A stretch of DNA of 64,000 nucleotides from Flectobacillus sp. BAB-3569 (GTDB lineage Bacteria > Bacteroidota > Bacteroidia > Cytophagales > Spirosomataceae). Position numbers and translations under genes: made by a program. The notes below the pieces were generated by a model. That model was not told the DNA's origin. It saw only the letters and a list, made by a program, of their open reading frames with translations, and did not search any database. The stretch covers positions 62,001-126,000 of the forward strand of contig NZ_NJFZ01000009.1 of NCBI RefSeq assembly GCF_002270355.1, in the 5' to 3' direction. Positions 44,705-53,350 of the stretch are shown here, piece by piece; position 1 is the first letter of the stretch, and every line of letters starts with the position of its first letter.

Positions 44705-45730
44705 TTATAATGAATTTCTTAAAATGATTTGCATTGGCATTTGTGTGCTGGTTTTTTTGCCCTCAACCACAACAGATGCTGCTATTTTGCCAACTTCTTC
44801 TAAAGGACTTGAAATTACCGTGATACCACCTGCAAGGATTTCTTTGTAACATGAATCATTGAGTGAAATCAAGCCAACTTCTTTTCCTAAAGTAAATCCT
44901 TGTGTTGTACTCGACTTGATAGCATATACCAAATCGGTATCATCCATCGTCAAATATGCATTTCCTTCTTCTACTTCTTCGCCTTCTAAGCCATCCAACA
45001 CTTGGAAATCGAAGCCATTATTTTCGCAGAAGTTACGGAAACCTGTAATCAACTCAGCATCGAAGTATTCTTCTTCTGTAAGGACCAAGTTGAGTGTTTT
45101 ATATTTCTTAAATACCTCTAATTGGCTTTGCATAACCTGACAAATTTCTTCACCTGAATTATTGACAATTGAGGAGTTTGTACCGTTAAGGTTTTGCAGA
45201 GATTTGTCTAACAAAATCAAGCGTTCGCCAGAAATTTTCTTGAGGCATTTGATATTTTCTTCGTTTTCCTCGATTAAGTGAGGCATGATCACATAGTAGT
45301 GATAATTACCTAGGTGGTTGTTAATAATCTCACGGAAATTATCGCTCTTGTAGTTATAAGTAAAAATATCTACAATCACCTCCTTACCTGCTGCATTTAC
45401 AAAAGCATTAAAAATTGCTTTATTGCTTTCGGTGATTTTACCAACCAAGAAAAAAACTTTAGTTTTCTTTTGAGCAGATTTTCCAGAAATAAAATAACCT
45501 TTTCTGAAGATAGACGTAATCACACCCAAACGATGTAACTCGGCATAAGCACGTTCTACGGTGTCTCTTGAAAGATAGCACTCCTCGCTAGCTTCATTGA
45601 TAGAAGGGAGACGCTCTCCAACTTTCAGGACTCCCGACTCAATATCGGTCAAAAGCGAGTTTACCAATTGTTGGTATTTCGGAGTTTTCGAGTCGTGCTT
45701 AATTTGGGCAAATTCTACAAAAGTCTTCAT
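44705..45730 (-). CDS. GntR-type repressor with periplasmic-binding-like sensor domain
   Basis: A 341-residue transcription regulator. The N-terminal winged helix of the GntR family (about 1-80; PKYQQLVNSLLTDIESGVLKVGERLPSINEASEECYLSRDTVERAYAELHRLGVI) is fused to a LacI/sugar-binding-protein-like domain (about 88-341; LNLVLTEEEY, GLISLNDSCYKEILAGGITVISSPLEEVG). Such fusions control sugar-utilisation genes in Bacteroidota. It lies divergent from the paralogous sensor (46400) and the HTCS gene, with three 18-bp repeats in between that it may bind. Ligand unknown. Confidence 0.88.
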   Translation of the reverse strand: MKTFVEFAQIKHDSKTPKYQQLVNSLLTDIESGVLKVGERLPSINEASEECYLSRDTVERAYAELHRLGVITSIFRKGYFISGKSAQKKTKVFFLVGKITESNKAIFNAFVNAAGKEVIVDIFTYNYKSDNFREIINNHLGNYHYYVIMPHLIEENEENIKCLKKISGERLILLDKSLQNLNGTNSSIVNNSGEEICQVMQSQLEVFKKYKTLNLVLTEEEYFDAELITGFRNFCENNGFDFQVLDGLEGEEVEEGNAYLTMDDTDLVYAIKSSTTQGFTLGKEVGLISLNDSCYKEILAGGITVISSPLEEVGKIAASVVVEGKKTSTQMPMQIILRNSL

Positions 45731-45984
45731 TACGTTAATTTTTGGAATTACTATAGTTTTTATAAGGTATTGGGTACTCGACGAAAAAGGGATCTCAAAA
45801 AACTGGTTTACCTTATAACGATATTTACTAAAGTTGTGATAGGTTTCAAATGCCTTCGAGTTGTATTGAGGTAAGACTAAAAGGGCTTTTTTAATTTTTT
45901 ACTGAATTGGATAAGTACCGAAAAATTATGATAAAATCCAGTTTTTTGATGATTCAAAGATAGACCATTATTGCTCGATTCTGT

Positions 45985-46062
45985 TAGGACACATTTGGCA
46001 AATACTAGTACATATCTTGCAAAAAGTTCTTTTTTTGAATCTGGTAGGACATATATTGCAGA
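45985..46062. promoter_or_regulatory. Three 18-bp direct repeats, candidate operators
   Basis: TAGGACACATTTGGCAAA (45985-46002), TAGTACATATCTTGCAAA (46006-46023) and TAGGACATATATTGCAGA (46045-46062). The first two are exactly 21 bp apart start to start, i.e. two helical turns, and the third is 39 bp further on. They lie in the 669-base control region between divergent regulator genes. Binding by the GntR-type repressor (or its relative) is an inference. Confidence 0.6.
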
Positions 46063-46399
46063 TTGTGTAAAAAATGTCAGAAGAAAATACGGTTTGCTAC
46101 AAGTAAAGTGTAGAAATGTTGAAGTTGTATTTTTCTGGGAATATTCCTGAAAACAAAAAAGTCCTAGACCAGAGGTAAAGGACTTTAATTAACAAAAACT
46201 TTAAAACTTCATTGAATTGTTGAAGTAAGTTTTTGAACCAAAACTTTCTGTCAAAGGTAGACTTTCGATGATCCAAGACCTGTCCTGAAATGCCCTGCTG
46301 TAGGTGGCTGTCATGCTTCAAATTTTATTTACGGCATAGTGCAGGACATTACCTATATTACCTACTGAGTATTTTTGAGTAAGTAGAAAAAATAGAGAT

Positions 46400-47254
46400 T
46401 TGAAAATAGAAAGTATTCCATCGTACCCACATATACACGTGACAAAACCTCAAACTATTCTCGACAATCAGACTGGTGTCGCCTCCATGAAGGTGCTGCT
46501 AGTTTTTAACAAACTGAGTGATTTTAAAGATAAAATCTACCAAAGTTTTCTCGAAAAATTGGGAGAAAAAGCTCATGTCGATGTATATGTTCATCAGGTT
46601 ACACCACTGTCAACTCAGCACTTCGACCAAGTAATTCGAGAAAGAATTACCGAATACGATCATGTGGCTGTGTTGTTGCATTCGTCTTATCTTCATGAAG
46701 ATGTTCTAAAAACACTTAATAGTATTCCTAAGGAAAAACTACTAATTTTGGATAAACGAAACGAGTTTATCCGAGGTGAATATGCTTGTGTGTACCACGA
46801 CTTTGAGGAGGGAATTCAACGAATATTTTCGGAGATAAAAGATTCATTAAGTAAATATCAAACCATTAATTTGGTTGTGAACGAATCCAATACAATTGCC
46901 AAGTCACTGGAAGAGGGGATTCAGAAGTTTGCAAAACAATATTCTTTTGACTTTCATGTAATAAATGAAATAAAAGAAGAGGTTGTTAAACCAAATCAAG
47001 TATTTTTGATCCTTTCAGAACAAGGTCTTGCCGATATTCTGAAACTTTGCAGCAAACGCCAGTTATCATTAGGTGAAAATATTGGTATTATTTCATACAA
47101 TGAAACACCTCTAAAAGAAGTTTTATGTGGAGGAATATCTGTGGTAACCATCAATTACGAAGAACTTGGTCGACATGCAGCTAATTTAATTTTACAACGA
47201 AAAAAAGAACATATCAAAACACCTATTCGCTTTATTCAACGAAATTCACTTTAA
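46400..47254 (+). CDS. Sensor-domain protein related to the GntR/LacI regulators but lacking a DNA-binding domain
   Basis: A 284-residue (or 255 from the ATG at 46487) protein whose body is the same periplasmic-binding-like domain as residues 88-341 of the GntR-type repressor 670 bases away: shared LNLV, LGENIGIISYNETPLKEVLCGGISVV, EELGRHAANLIL and the C-terminal RFIQRNSL. No winged helix precedes it; an in-frame stop lies at 46376-46378, 24 bases before the TTG at 46400. The start is uncertain: TTG 46400 keeps the linker segment, ATG 46487 begins at the domain. It may be a decayed repressor or a ligand-binding partner of the HTCS downstream, 117 bases away. Confidence 0.7.
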   Translation: MKIESIPSYPHIHVTKPQTILDNQTGVASMKVLLVFNKLSDFKDKIYQSFLEKLGEKAHVDVYVHQVTPLSTQHFDQVIRERITEYDHVAVLLHSSYLHEDVLKTLNSIPKEKLLILDKRNEFIRGEYACVYHDFEEGIQRIFSEIKDSLSKYQTINLVVNESNTIAKSLEEGIQKFAKQYSFDFHVINEIKEEVVKPNQVFLILSEQGLADILKLCSKRQLSLGENIGIISYNETPLKEVLCGGISVVTINYEELGRHAANLILQRKKEHIKTPIRFIQRNSL

Positions 47255-47355
47255 TACATTCGTATCTTATCGAGCGAACGATAGCAATGAACTAAGAGAT
47301 TTAGTCAAAAGGCAAAAAAGCTTCGAAAATTGCGCTTTTACCCTTAAATTGCATC

Positions 47356-47362
47356 AAGGAGG
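47356..47362 (+). promoter_or_regulatory. Perfect Shine-Dalgarno sequence of the HTCS gene
   Basis: AAGGAGG (followed by T) 9 bases before the ATG at 47372. Notable because Bacteroidota mRNAs mostly lack such sites and no other gene in this window shows one this strong. Confidence 0.7.
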
Positions 47363-47371
47363 TTTAAATTA

Positions 47372-50300
47372 ATGAAAGTCAGAAGTTTACTGATTATATT
47401 GATAATACTACAATACGTACACACAACCACAGGGCAACTGAGGTTTAACCGTATTGGTACTCAGCATGGTCTTTCTCAAAGCACTGCTTTCAATATTTTT
47501 CAAGATAGTAAAGGCTTTCTTTGGTTTGCCACTTCAGATGGTCTCAATAAGTACGATGGCTACAGCTTCACCGTGTATCGTCACGATTTTGACGACCCTA
47601 ATTCTATTTCTAGTAGTAATATTTCTTGTATCACCGAAGACCCCGACGGTAATTTATGGATTGGGACAATCAATGGTGGTGTCAATAAGCTAGATGTAGC
47701 TTCAGGAAAATTTATTCGCTTCAAGCAAGCCAAATATCAATCTAATATTAGTGATCGAAGTATTTCGGGCATTGTCGCTACCAAAGACCGCAAAATTTGG
47801 GCAGCTACCTATGGCTATGGTTTGCTGTGTTTCAATCTCGAAGATAATACCATTGCTTGGCGTCTAACAGAATCTCGTCAGCTCAATGCCAATGATATCA
47901 CACGTTTTTACAAAGACAAAAGAGGTAACCTTTGGCTTGGGGGGCACTATGGCGTAATGACCATGCTCGATGCTCAGCGAAAAGCGCATACTTTTAGGCT
48001 GGAAAACGAGTTACCACCTCAAAAAAATCAAATCAATTGTTTATTTGAGGACCTCAATGGGGATTTGTTGGTCGGAACTCGTGGCAATGGTCTTTATAAA
48101 TTTGACATTCGTACCAAACAATTCACGCGGCTATTGTACAATCCTTATGTAACTGACAAAGAAAACATCATTACCTCTATGGTACGTGATAAGGAAGGTA
48201 CATTATGGATTGGAACAGACAACGGTGCTATTTTGGTCAAAAGTTCTGACTTTGCCAATATCTCTCGTGTACAGGCAAATCTTGATTCAGATACTGGATT
48301 AAGCTCGTTTTCCATCATGTCACTATGTGTCGATAGAGACAATAATATATGGATTGGGACTTGGGAAGGTGGCGTCAATGTACATTATAGTCGTCATTCA
48401 AAATTTGCTTTATATCGTCATAAATCTAACTCACCACAAAGTTTATTAAGTAATCGTGTGACCTCTATCAGTTGCGAAACCAACGACCGTATTTGGGTTG
48501 GTAGCAATAGTGGTTTGACCTTACTAGACCGTGCCAATAATCAATTTACACATTATATCAACGACCAAGAATCTGCCAAAATTCAGAATAATAATGATAT
48601 TGTCTTTCTTCAGCATGACCGAGATGGTGATATGTTTGTGGGCGTTTGGGGTGTTGGTTTGAGATTATTGAAGAAAGGAAGTGGAGGTTTTGAAAACTTT
48701 ACCTACTCCAGAGGTAAATATGGAATGAATATGACCGCTATTGCCTTGTCAAGGTACCCAAACAAAGTGTGGTTGGGTACACAAGGCTCAGGCGTATTAC
48801 TTTTTGACAAACAAGCGAAAACGTTTACACCGATTCCTGAACTAAATAAAGTTGGTCGACTATTAGGAGTAAATGTCAATTCCTTGATGGAAGATTTTCT
48901 AGGGAATTTGTGGGTTGGTTCAAATAACAATGGCATTTTTGCTTATAATCCTCGTACACGTCGCGTGACTCATTACCAGCAGACTGACGCCGAAGGAAGT
49001 TTGAGAGGAAGTGCTGTACTTCGTATTTTTCAAGATTCTAGAAAAAGAATTTGGGTAGGGACAAATGGCGGAGGACTAAACTTGTTTTATCCAAATAACA
49101 GGACGTTTAAAAGTCTAACAGTCAAAGATGGTTTGCCCAACAATGCTGTTAAAGGTATTATGGAAGATGGTCATCAAAACTTATGGCTTGCGACCAATGA
49201 GGGCTTGGCTGTTTTTGATACCAAAAAATGGAAGTTCAAAAATTTTGCTGAGTCAGACGGTTTACAAGGAAAAGAATTTTTGATTAATGCCTATGCCAAA
49301 AACCAAAAAGGCGATATGTTTTTTGGCGGGACAGGCGGTCTCAATGTTTTCAATCCTGATAGCTTGAAAGGAAGCAATGAGGTGCCTCATATTTATTTGA
49401 CAGGTGTAAAATTGTTTAATAAGCCTGTTTCTATAGGAGAAGATTCGCCTCTGGAACAAGATATTTCAGTAACAAAAGAAATTGTTTTTAAATCAAGTCA
49501 GAATGTTTTTGCCATTGATTATGTAGCCTTGGATTTTCAACAACTCAAGAATAATCAATATGCCTATATCATGGAAGGCTTTGATCAAGATTGGAACTAC
49601 GTTGGTAAGCAGCGAACTGCCAGTTACACCAACCTCAACCCTGGCACTTATACCTTCAAAGTAAAAGCTACCAATAATGATGGTGTTTGGAATGAAAAAC
49701 CGGCCGAAATACAGGTAGTGGTATTGCCGCCTTGGTATCGTACTTGGTGGGCATTTTTCTTGTATGCCATGATGTTGGTTGCAGGCTTGGTATTTCTTCG
49801 TAGAATGATTGAAATGCGTGAGCGTTTCAAATCTGATTTGAGATTGAAGGAAAAAGAGAAAGAGCAAATTAGAGAATTAGACAAACTCAAAACCAATTTC
49901 TTTACTAATATTTCGCATGAGTTCCGCACACCTCTAACGTTGATTATTTCACCGTTGGAGAGATTTTTTGCTGAAAATCCTGATTTACCCGAAAAACAGA
50001 AATCTCAGTTTAAATTGATTCATCGCAATGCCAAACAGTTGCTCAAATTGATCAATCAACTGTTGGATTTGTCAAAATTAGAGGCAGGTAAATTCACTCC
50101 AGAAATATCTCAGAGTGATATTGTAGAGTTTTTAGAAAAGCTTACTTCTTCTTTCAAAAACTTAGCAGAACAAAAGCAGATTGATTTATCATTTGTGACA
50201 GAGCCAAAACAGTTGATGGCTTTTTACGATGCTGATATTTTAGAGAAAGTGGTAACTAATTTGTTATCAAATGCCTTTAAATACACCCCCGAAAAAGGAA

Positions 50301-51448
50301 AGATAGAGGTAATCCTTGAGCCAATTTATCAGTTAGAAGGGCAGTTAGATAAGGTACAAATTTTGGTAAAAGATACAGGTTCGGGTATTGCTCCACAGCA
50401 TATATCTAATATTTTTAACCGTTTTTATCAAATTCAGGAGTCTACTCAACCACAAATTGTTGGGACTGGAGTAGGATTAGCACTTTGTAAGGAGTTGATT
50501 TTATTGCATAGAGGCGACATTTCTGTAGCGAGTATTCCGCAGGAGGGCAGTACCTTCAAAGTCATATTACCTGTGTCGGCAAATTCTTTTGAAAGAAGTT
50601 GGATAAAAGAAACAACGAAAGAAATTGGTATTGAAACACCTACTATTTTGAAAAAGGCAGTTTTGAAAAATGATAAGGTGAACGTCAATTCTGAAAAACC
50701 AATTGTCCTAATTGCTGAAGATAACGAAGAGCTTCGTGAGTATATTAAAGAAGTTTTGAGTGAGAATTTTGAAGTTTTAGAAGCCGACAATGGTAAATTA
50801 GCTTGGGAAAAAGCCCTCAACTTTATTCCAGATTTGATTATTTCGGACTGGATGATGCCAGAGTTGACAGGTGTTGAGTTTTGTGGTTTGGTAAAAGAAA
50901 ATGTCAAAACTAGCCATATTCCTGTGATTATTCTTACTTCGAAAAGCAATAACGAAAGCAAGATTGTAGGTTGGGAAGTTGGTGCCGATGACTATATTAC
51001 AAAGCCATTTAATGCAAATTTATTGGAAGTTCGTGTCAAAAACCTTTTGGAAATTCGTCGTAAGCTCCGTGAGCGTTTTACACAAGAAGTCGAAATTCAA
51101 CCTAAAGAAATTACGCTAAATACTGCTGATGAGCATTTTCTTGAACGAGCCATTCGCACGGTTGAAGAGAATATCGACAATCCAGCTTTTGATATTCAGC
51201 AATTAGAATCTGAATTGAAGATGAGTAATATGCAGTTGTATCGAAAACTCAAAAGTTTGACCAATCTTTCAGGAAATGAGTTTATCAGAAATATTCGTTT
51301 GAAGCGTGCAGTGCAATTGCTCGAAACAGAAAGTTATACCGTGTCTGAAATTGCGTACAAAGTGGGCTTTAATGATCCATCTTATTTTACCAGAATATTC
51401 AAAAAGGAATACGGTAAATCGCCTTCTGAAATGAGAGACAAGGTTTAG
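47372..51448 (+). CDS. Hybrid two-component system (HTCS) regulator
   Basis: A 1358-residue one-piece sensor-regulator. Signal peptide (about 1-21); periplasmic two-part beta-propeller of Reg_prop repeats (about 30-690, repeats with WIGT/WVGS blocks such as GNLWIGTINGGVNKLD); Y_Y_Y domain (about 700-780). A membrane helix follows (about 788-810), then a HisKA with the phospho-acceptor His in NISHEFRTPLT (about 847) and a HATPase with the N and G boxes (NLLSNAFKYTPEKG, DTGSGIAP, GTGVGLALCKEL). The receiver has its Asp in LIISDWMMPE (about 1158), and an AraC-type helix-turn-helix ends the protein (about 1250-1358, VSEIAYKVGFNDPSYFTRIFKKEYGKSP). It senses glycan fragments and activates utilisation genes; no SusC/D target is in the window. 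Confidence 0.95.
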   Translation: MKVRSLLIILIILQYVHTTTGQLRFNRIGTQHGLSQSTAFNIFQDSKGFLWFATSDGLNKYDGYSFTVYRHDFDDPNSISSSNISCITEDPDGNLWIGTINGGVNKLDVASGKFIRFKQAKYQSNISDRSISGIVATKDRKIWAATYGYGLLCFNLEDNTIAWRLTESRQLNANDITRFYKDKRGNLWLGGHYGVMTMLDAQRKAHTFRLENELPPQKNQINCLFEDLNGDLLVGTRGNGLYKFDIRTKQFTRLLYNPYVTDKENIITSMVRDKEGTLWIGTDNGAILVKSSDFANISRVQANLDSDTGLSSFSIMSLCVDRDNNIWIGTWEGGVNVHYSRHSKFALYRHKSNSPQSLLSNRVTSISCETNDRIWVGSNSGLTLLDRANNQFTHYINDQESAKIQNNNDIVFLQHDRDGDMFVGVWGVGLRLLKKGSGGFENFTYSRGKYGMNMTAIALSRYPNKVWLGTQGSGVLLFDKQAKTFTPIPELNKVGRLLGVNVNSLMEDFLGNLWVGSNNNGIFAYNPRTRRVTHYQQTDAEGSLRGSAVLRIFQDSRKRIWVGTNGGGLNLFYPNNRTFKSLTVKDGLPNNAVKGIMEDGHQNLWLATNEGLAVFDTKKWKFKNFAESDGLQGKEFLINAYAKNQKGDMFFGGTGGLNVFNPDSLKGSNEVPHIYLTGVKLFNKPVSIGEDSPLEQDISVTKEIVFKSSQNVFAIDYVALDFQQLKNNQYAYIMEGFDQDWNYVGKQRTASYTNLNPGTYTFKVKATNNDGVWNEKPAEIQVVVLPPWYRTWWAFFLYAMMLVAGLVFLRRMIEMRERFKSDLRLKEKEKEQIRELDKLKTNFFTNISHEFRTPLTLIISPLERFFAENPDLPEKQKSQFKLIHRNAKQLLKLINQLLDLSKLEAGKFTPEISQSDIVEFLEKLTSSFKNLAEQKQIDLSFVTEPKQLMAFYDADILEKVVTNLLSNAFKYTPEKGKIEVILEPIYQLEGQLDKVQILVKDTGSGIAPQHISNIFNRFYQIQESTQPQIVGTGVGLALCKELILLHRGDISVASIPQEGSTFKVILPVSANSFERSWIKETTKEIGIETPTILKKAVLKNDKVNVNSEKPIVLIAEDNEELREYIKEVLSENFEVLEADNGKLAWEKALNFIPDLIISDWMMPELTGVEFCGLVKENVKTSHIPVIILTSKSNNESKIVGWEVGADDYITKPFNANLLEVRVKNLLEIRRKLRERFTQEVEIQPKEITLNTADEHFLERAIRTVEENIDNPAFDIQQLESELKMSNMQLYRKLKSLTNLSGNEFIRNIRLKRAVQLLETESYTVSEIAYKVGFNDPSYFTRIFKKEYGKSPSEMRDKV

Positions 51449-51467
51449 TAATTGAGTGAATCAATCT

Positions 51468-51498
51468 CTGTAGAGACGCAATGATTGCGTCTCATAAC
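51468..51498. repeat. Palindromic gagacgcaat repeat
   Basis: tgtagagacgcaatgattgcgtctc forms a near-perfect palindrome after the HTCS stop. Related sequences occur at 37275-37302, 51598-51617, 18191-18212 and 18298-18318; this resembles a dispersed non-coding repeat rather than a terminator. Confidence 0.6.
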
Positions 51499-51527
51499 TA
51501 GAATTATTCTTCAAGTTTTTATCTATC

Positions 51528-51567
51528 AAAAAAGGCGGTCGAAATTAGTTTTTCGACCGCCTTTTTT
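51528..51567. terminator. Bidirectional terminator between HTCS and phospholipase-like genes
   Basis: Perfect 17-base stem (51528-51544 with 51551-51567), loop ttagtt, A- and T-runs on both sides, between convergent genes. Confidence 0.9.
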
Positions 51568-51683
51568 TGATACTATATTTCAGAATGACATATCTTTAGA
51601 CGCAATCATTGCCTCTCTATTTATGAAACGTAGATTTAAAGAATAATCACTCATTCAATCACAAATCACTCAATAGCAATAAC

Positions 51684-52676
51684 CTAGTTCTCAGGAGAAG
51701 CTTTGCGAGATTGAAGTAAACCATTTTTTAAAAGCTCATTTTTCTTCCAAGCTTTACTTTCAGTTTTGATTTTTTGCTTGGTAGCGTCCATATTTTTAGT
51801 TATATCACTCAAATCTGGACAACCCGCATCCACCCAACAAGTGTACCAAAAGTCAGCCACACATTGCGATGATTCTAACAAACGCTCATTTACTGAGTTG
51901 CCAAGACGTTTGGCATAGGCTTTGGCAAATTCAGGCGTGTAGTTTTTGCGCATTTGACCAAATCTTTCTGAACGCTTAAATTTTTGAGCTTCAGTAAATC
52001 CTTCAGAAGCCTTAATTTCTTCTTCAAAAACAGCCTTAAGCATTTCGCTTGATTTTTGGGCAACTTTCCAAATCTCAGCTTCAGGGTTTTTCAAATAATG
52101 AGCTTTGTGCTTTTGATACAAATTATAAGAGTCAAAATGGAGTTCAGGAACAGTACTTTCCCACAACGAGTGCAAGCCCTTTTGGTTAGTCAACTGACCG
52201 TCATAATTGTAACTAGTGTGCAAAGGCACGTGCGCATCCGAAATATAGTGTCCCATATCTGCCGCATAATACAAAATACTATCTTTTTGTTTGTTCTTAA
52301 ATGCGTTGGTGAGCTTATCTTTGAGCCACAAAACCTCCCAAGGTACAGTACCGTATTTGCGAAGGGTATCTTCTGAGTATTTTTTTACGGCATCTTCCCA
52401 TTTGTGAGGAATATTGTCAAGACCTTCTTTGCCAAAAACCGGCGCATCGCCGTCGATGAAGTGTTTGGTTTCCTCTTTTGGGTCATCTTTGCGACGAACA
52501 TCAGGGCGAACAGAATTGTAAACGAGATAATCCATTTCGCTTCCAAAGAATAATTGCAATGGTTTTGGAAGTGAGTAAATTGAAATTTGGTGGATTGTGC
52601 GGTGGACTAAGAATCCCCACGAGCCAAGTGCCAAAAGCAATACAATGGCTGAAGAAGTGATGAATAGTTTTTTCAT
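51684..52676 (-). CDS. Secreted zinc-dependent phospholipase C / S1-P1 nuclease-like protein (paralogue 2)
   Basis: A 330-residue exported enzyme (signal peptide about 1-18) paralogous to 6535-7530. It has the same zinc-ligand series: SWGFLVH (Trp and His), Asp region then KHFIDGD, GHYISDAHVPLHTSYNYDG and HSLWES (final ligand Glu, as in phospholipase C). It also shares SEDTLRKYGTVPWEVLWLKDKL and FWYTCWVDAGCPDL. The frame starts with TTG at 52697 but the ATG at 52676 begins the signal peptide (MKKLFITSS). Substrate not determinable; this copy has a longer Lys-rich C-terminus. Confidence 0.78.
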   Translation of the reverse strand: MKKLFITSSAIVLLLALGSWGFLVHRTIHQISIYSLPKPLQLFFGSEMDYLVYNSVRPDVRRKDDPKEETKHFIDGDAPVFGKEGLDNIPHKWEDAVKKYSEDTLRKYGTVPWEVLWLKDKLTNAFKNKQKDSILYYAADMGHYISDAHVPLHTSYNYDGQLTNQKGLHSLWESTVPELHFDSYNLYQKHKAHYLKNPEAEIWKVAQKSSEMLKAVFEEEIKASEGFTEAQKFKRSERFGQMRKNYTPEFAKAYAKRLGNSVNERLLESSQCVADFWYTCWVDAGCPDLSDITKNMDATKQKIKTESKAWKKNELLKNGLLQSRKASPEN

Positions 52677-52785
52677 TAAAATTTTAAATAACAACAAAAG
52701 TGTTGTAGGTAGTGTGATAAAAGCAAAATAACAATAGCGCTTTATTTTTGTTTGTTATGAATAGATAAGCATTAAAGCTATTGGG

Positions 52786-53280
52786 CTAACTCTCAAGTTT
52801 GGATTGAAAATAGTCCTCTAAGTTTAATTCAAAGTATAAAACATTGTCTAACGGATTGTAGACATAAGGTGCTGTTTCGACAAATTTCATCGAACGATAC
52901 AGCCTGATGGCGTCTGTTAGCGTGGTGAGGGTATCTAATTTCATGGTCGAATACCCTGCTTTGTGAGCAAATGAGACTAATTCGTGGGCTAATTTTTTTC
53001 CATATTTTAAACCTCGAAAATCAGGACGAATATATAGTCTTTTCATTTCACAAACTCCCTGACCTATAGGCTTCAGTGCTACACAACCTGCAGGATGTTG
53101 TTCATGATACAATATAATTATGCAACCCGTCGGTGGAGCGTAGACTTTTGATAGCGTTTGAAGTTCTTGCTCAAAATTTTGGAAACATAGATCTATTCCC
53201 AGTTCAAGAGAGTATTCTTCAAATAACTCCTGAACTACAGCAAGCTCCTGATTTGAATAGTTTACATAATGAAATTGCAT
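52786..53280 (-). CDS. GNAT family N-acetyltransferase
   Basis: A 164-residue acetyl-CoA-dependent transferase with the GNAT core: GCVALKPIGQGVCEMKRLYIRPDFRGLKYGKKLAHELVSFA contains strand 4 and the acetyl-CoA pyrophosphate loop (RPDFRGLKYGK), and AIRLYRSMKFVETAPY is the C-terminal motif B. Acceptor unknown. The frame extends to 53391 and would overlap the ferritin-like gene; the ATG at 53280 (MQFHYVNYSNQEL) is chosen to remove the overlap and because the extra residues are hydrophobic and atypical. Confidence 0.88.
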   Translation of the reverse strand: MQFHYVNYSNQELAVVQELFEEYSLELGIDLCFQNFEQELQTLSKVYAPPTGCIIILYHEQHPAGCVALKPIGQGVCEMKRLYIRPDFRGLKYGKKLAHELVSFAHKAGYSTMKLDTLTTLTDAIRLYRSMKFVETAPYVYNPLDNVLYFELNLEDYFQSKLES

Positions 53281-53339
53281 AAAATAAACAAAGTATTTAA
53301 TTTTTTGATGAAGAAAACCACAGCATACTGCGATTAATA

Positions 53340-53347
53340 TATTTTTG
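53340..53347 (+). promoter_or_regulatory. -7 element adjacent to the ferritin-like start
   Basis: TATTTTTG ends 3 bases before the ATG at 53351; if functional, the mRNA would be leaderless. No -33 TTG seen, so it may be chance. Confidence 0.25.
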
Positions 53348-53350
53348 AAT

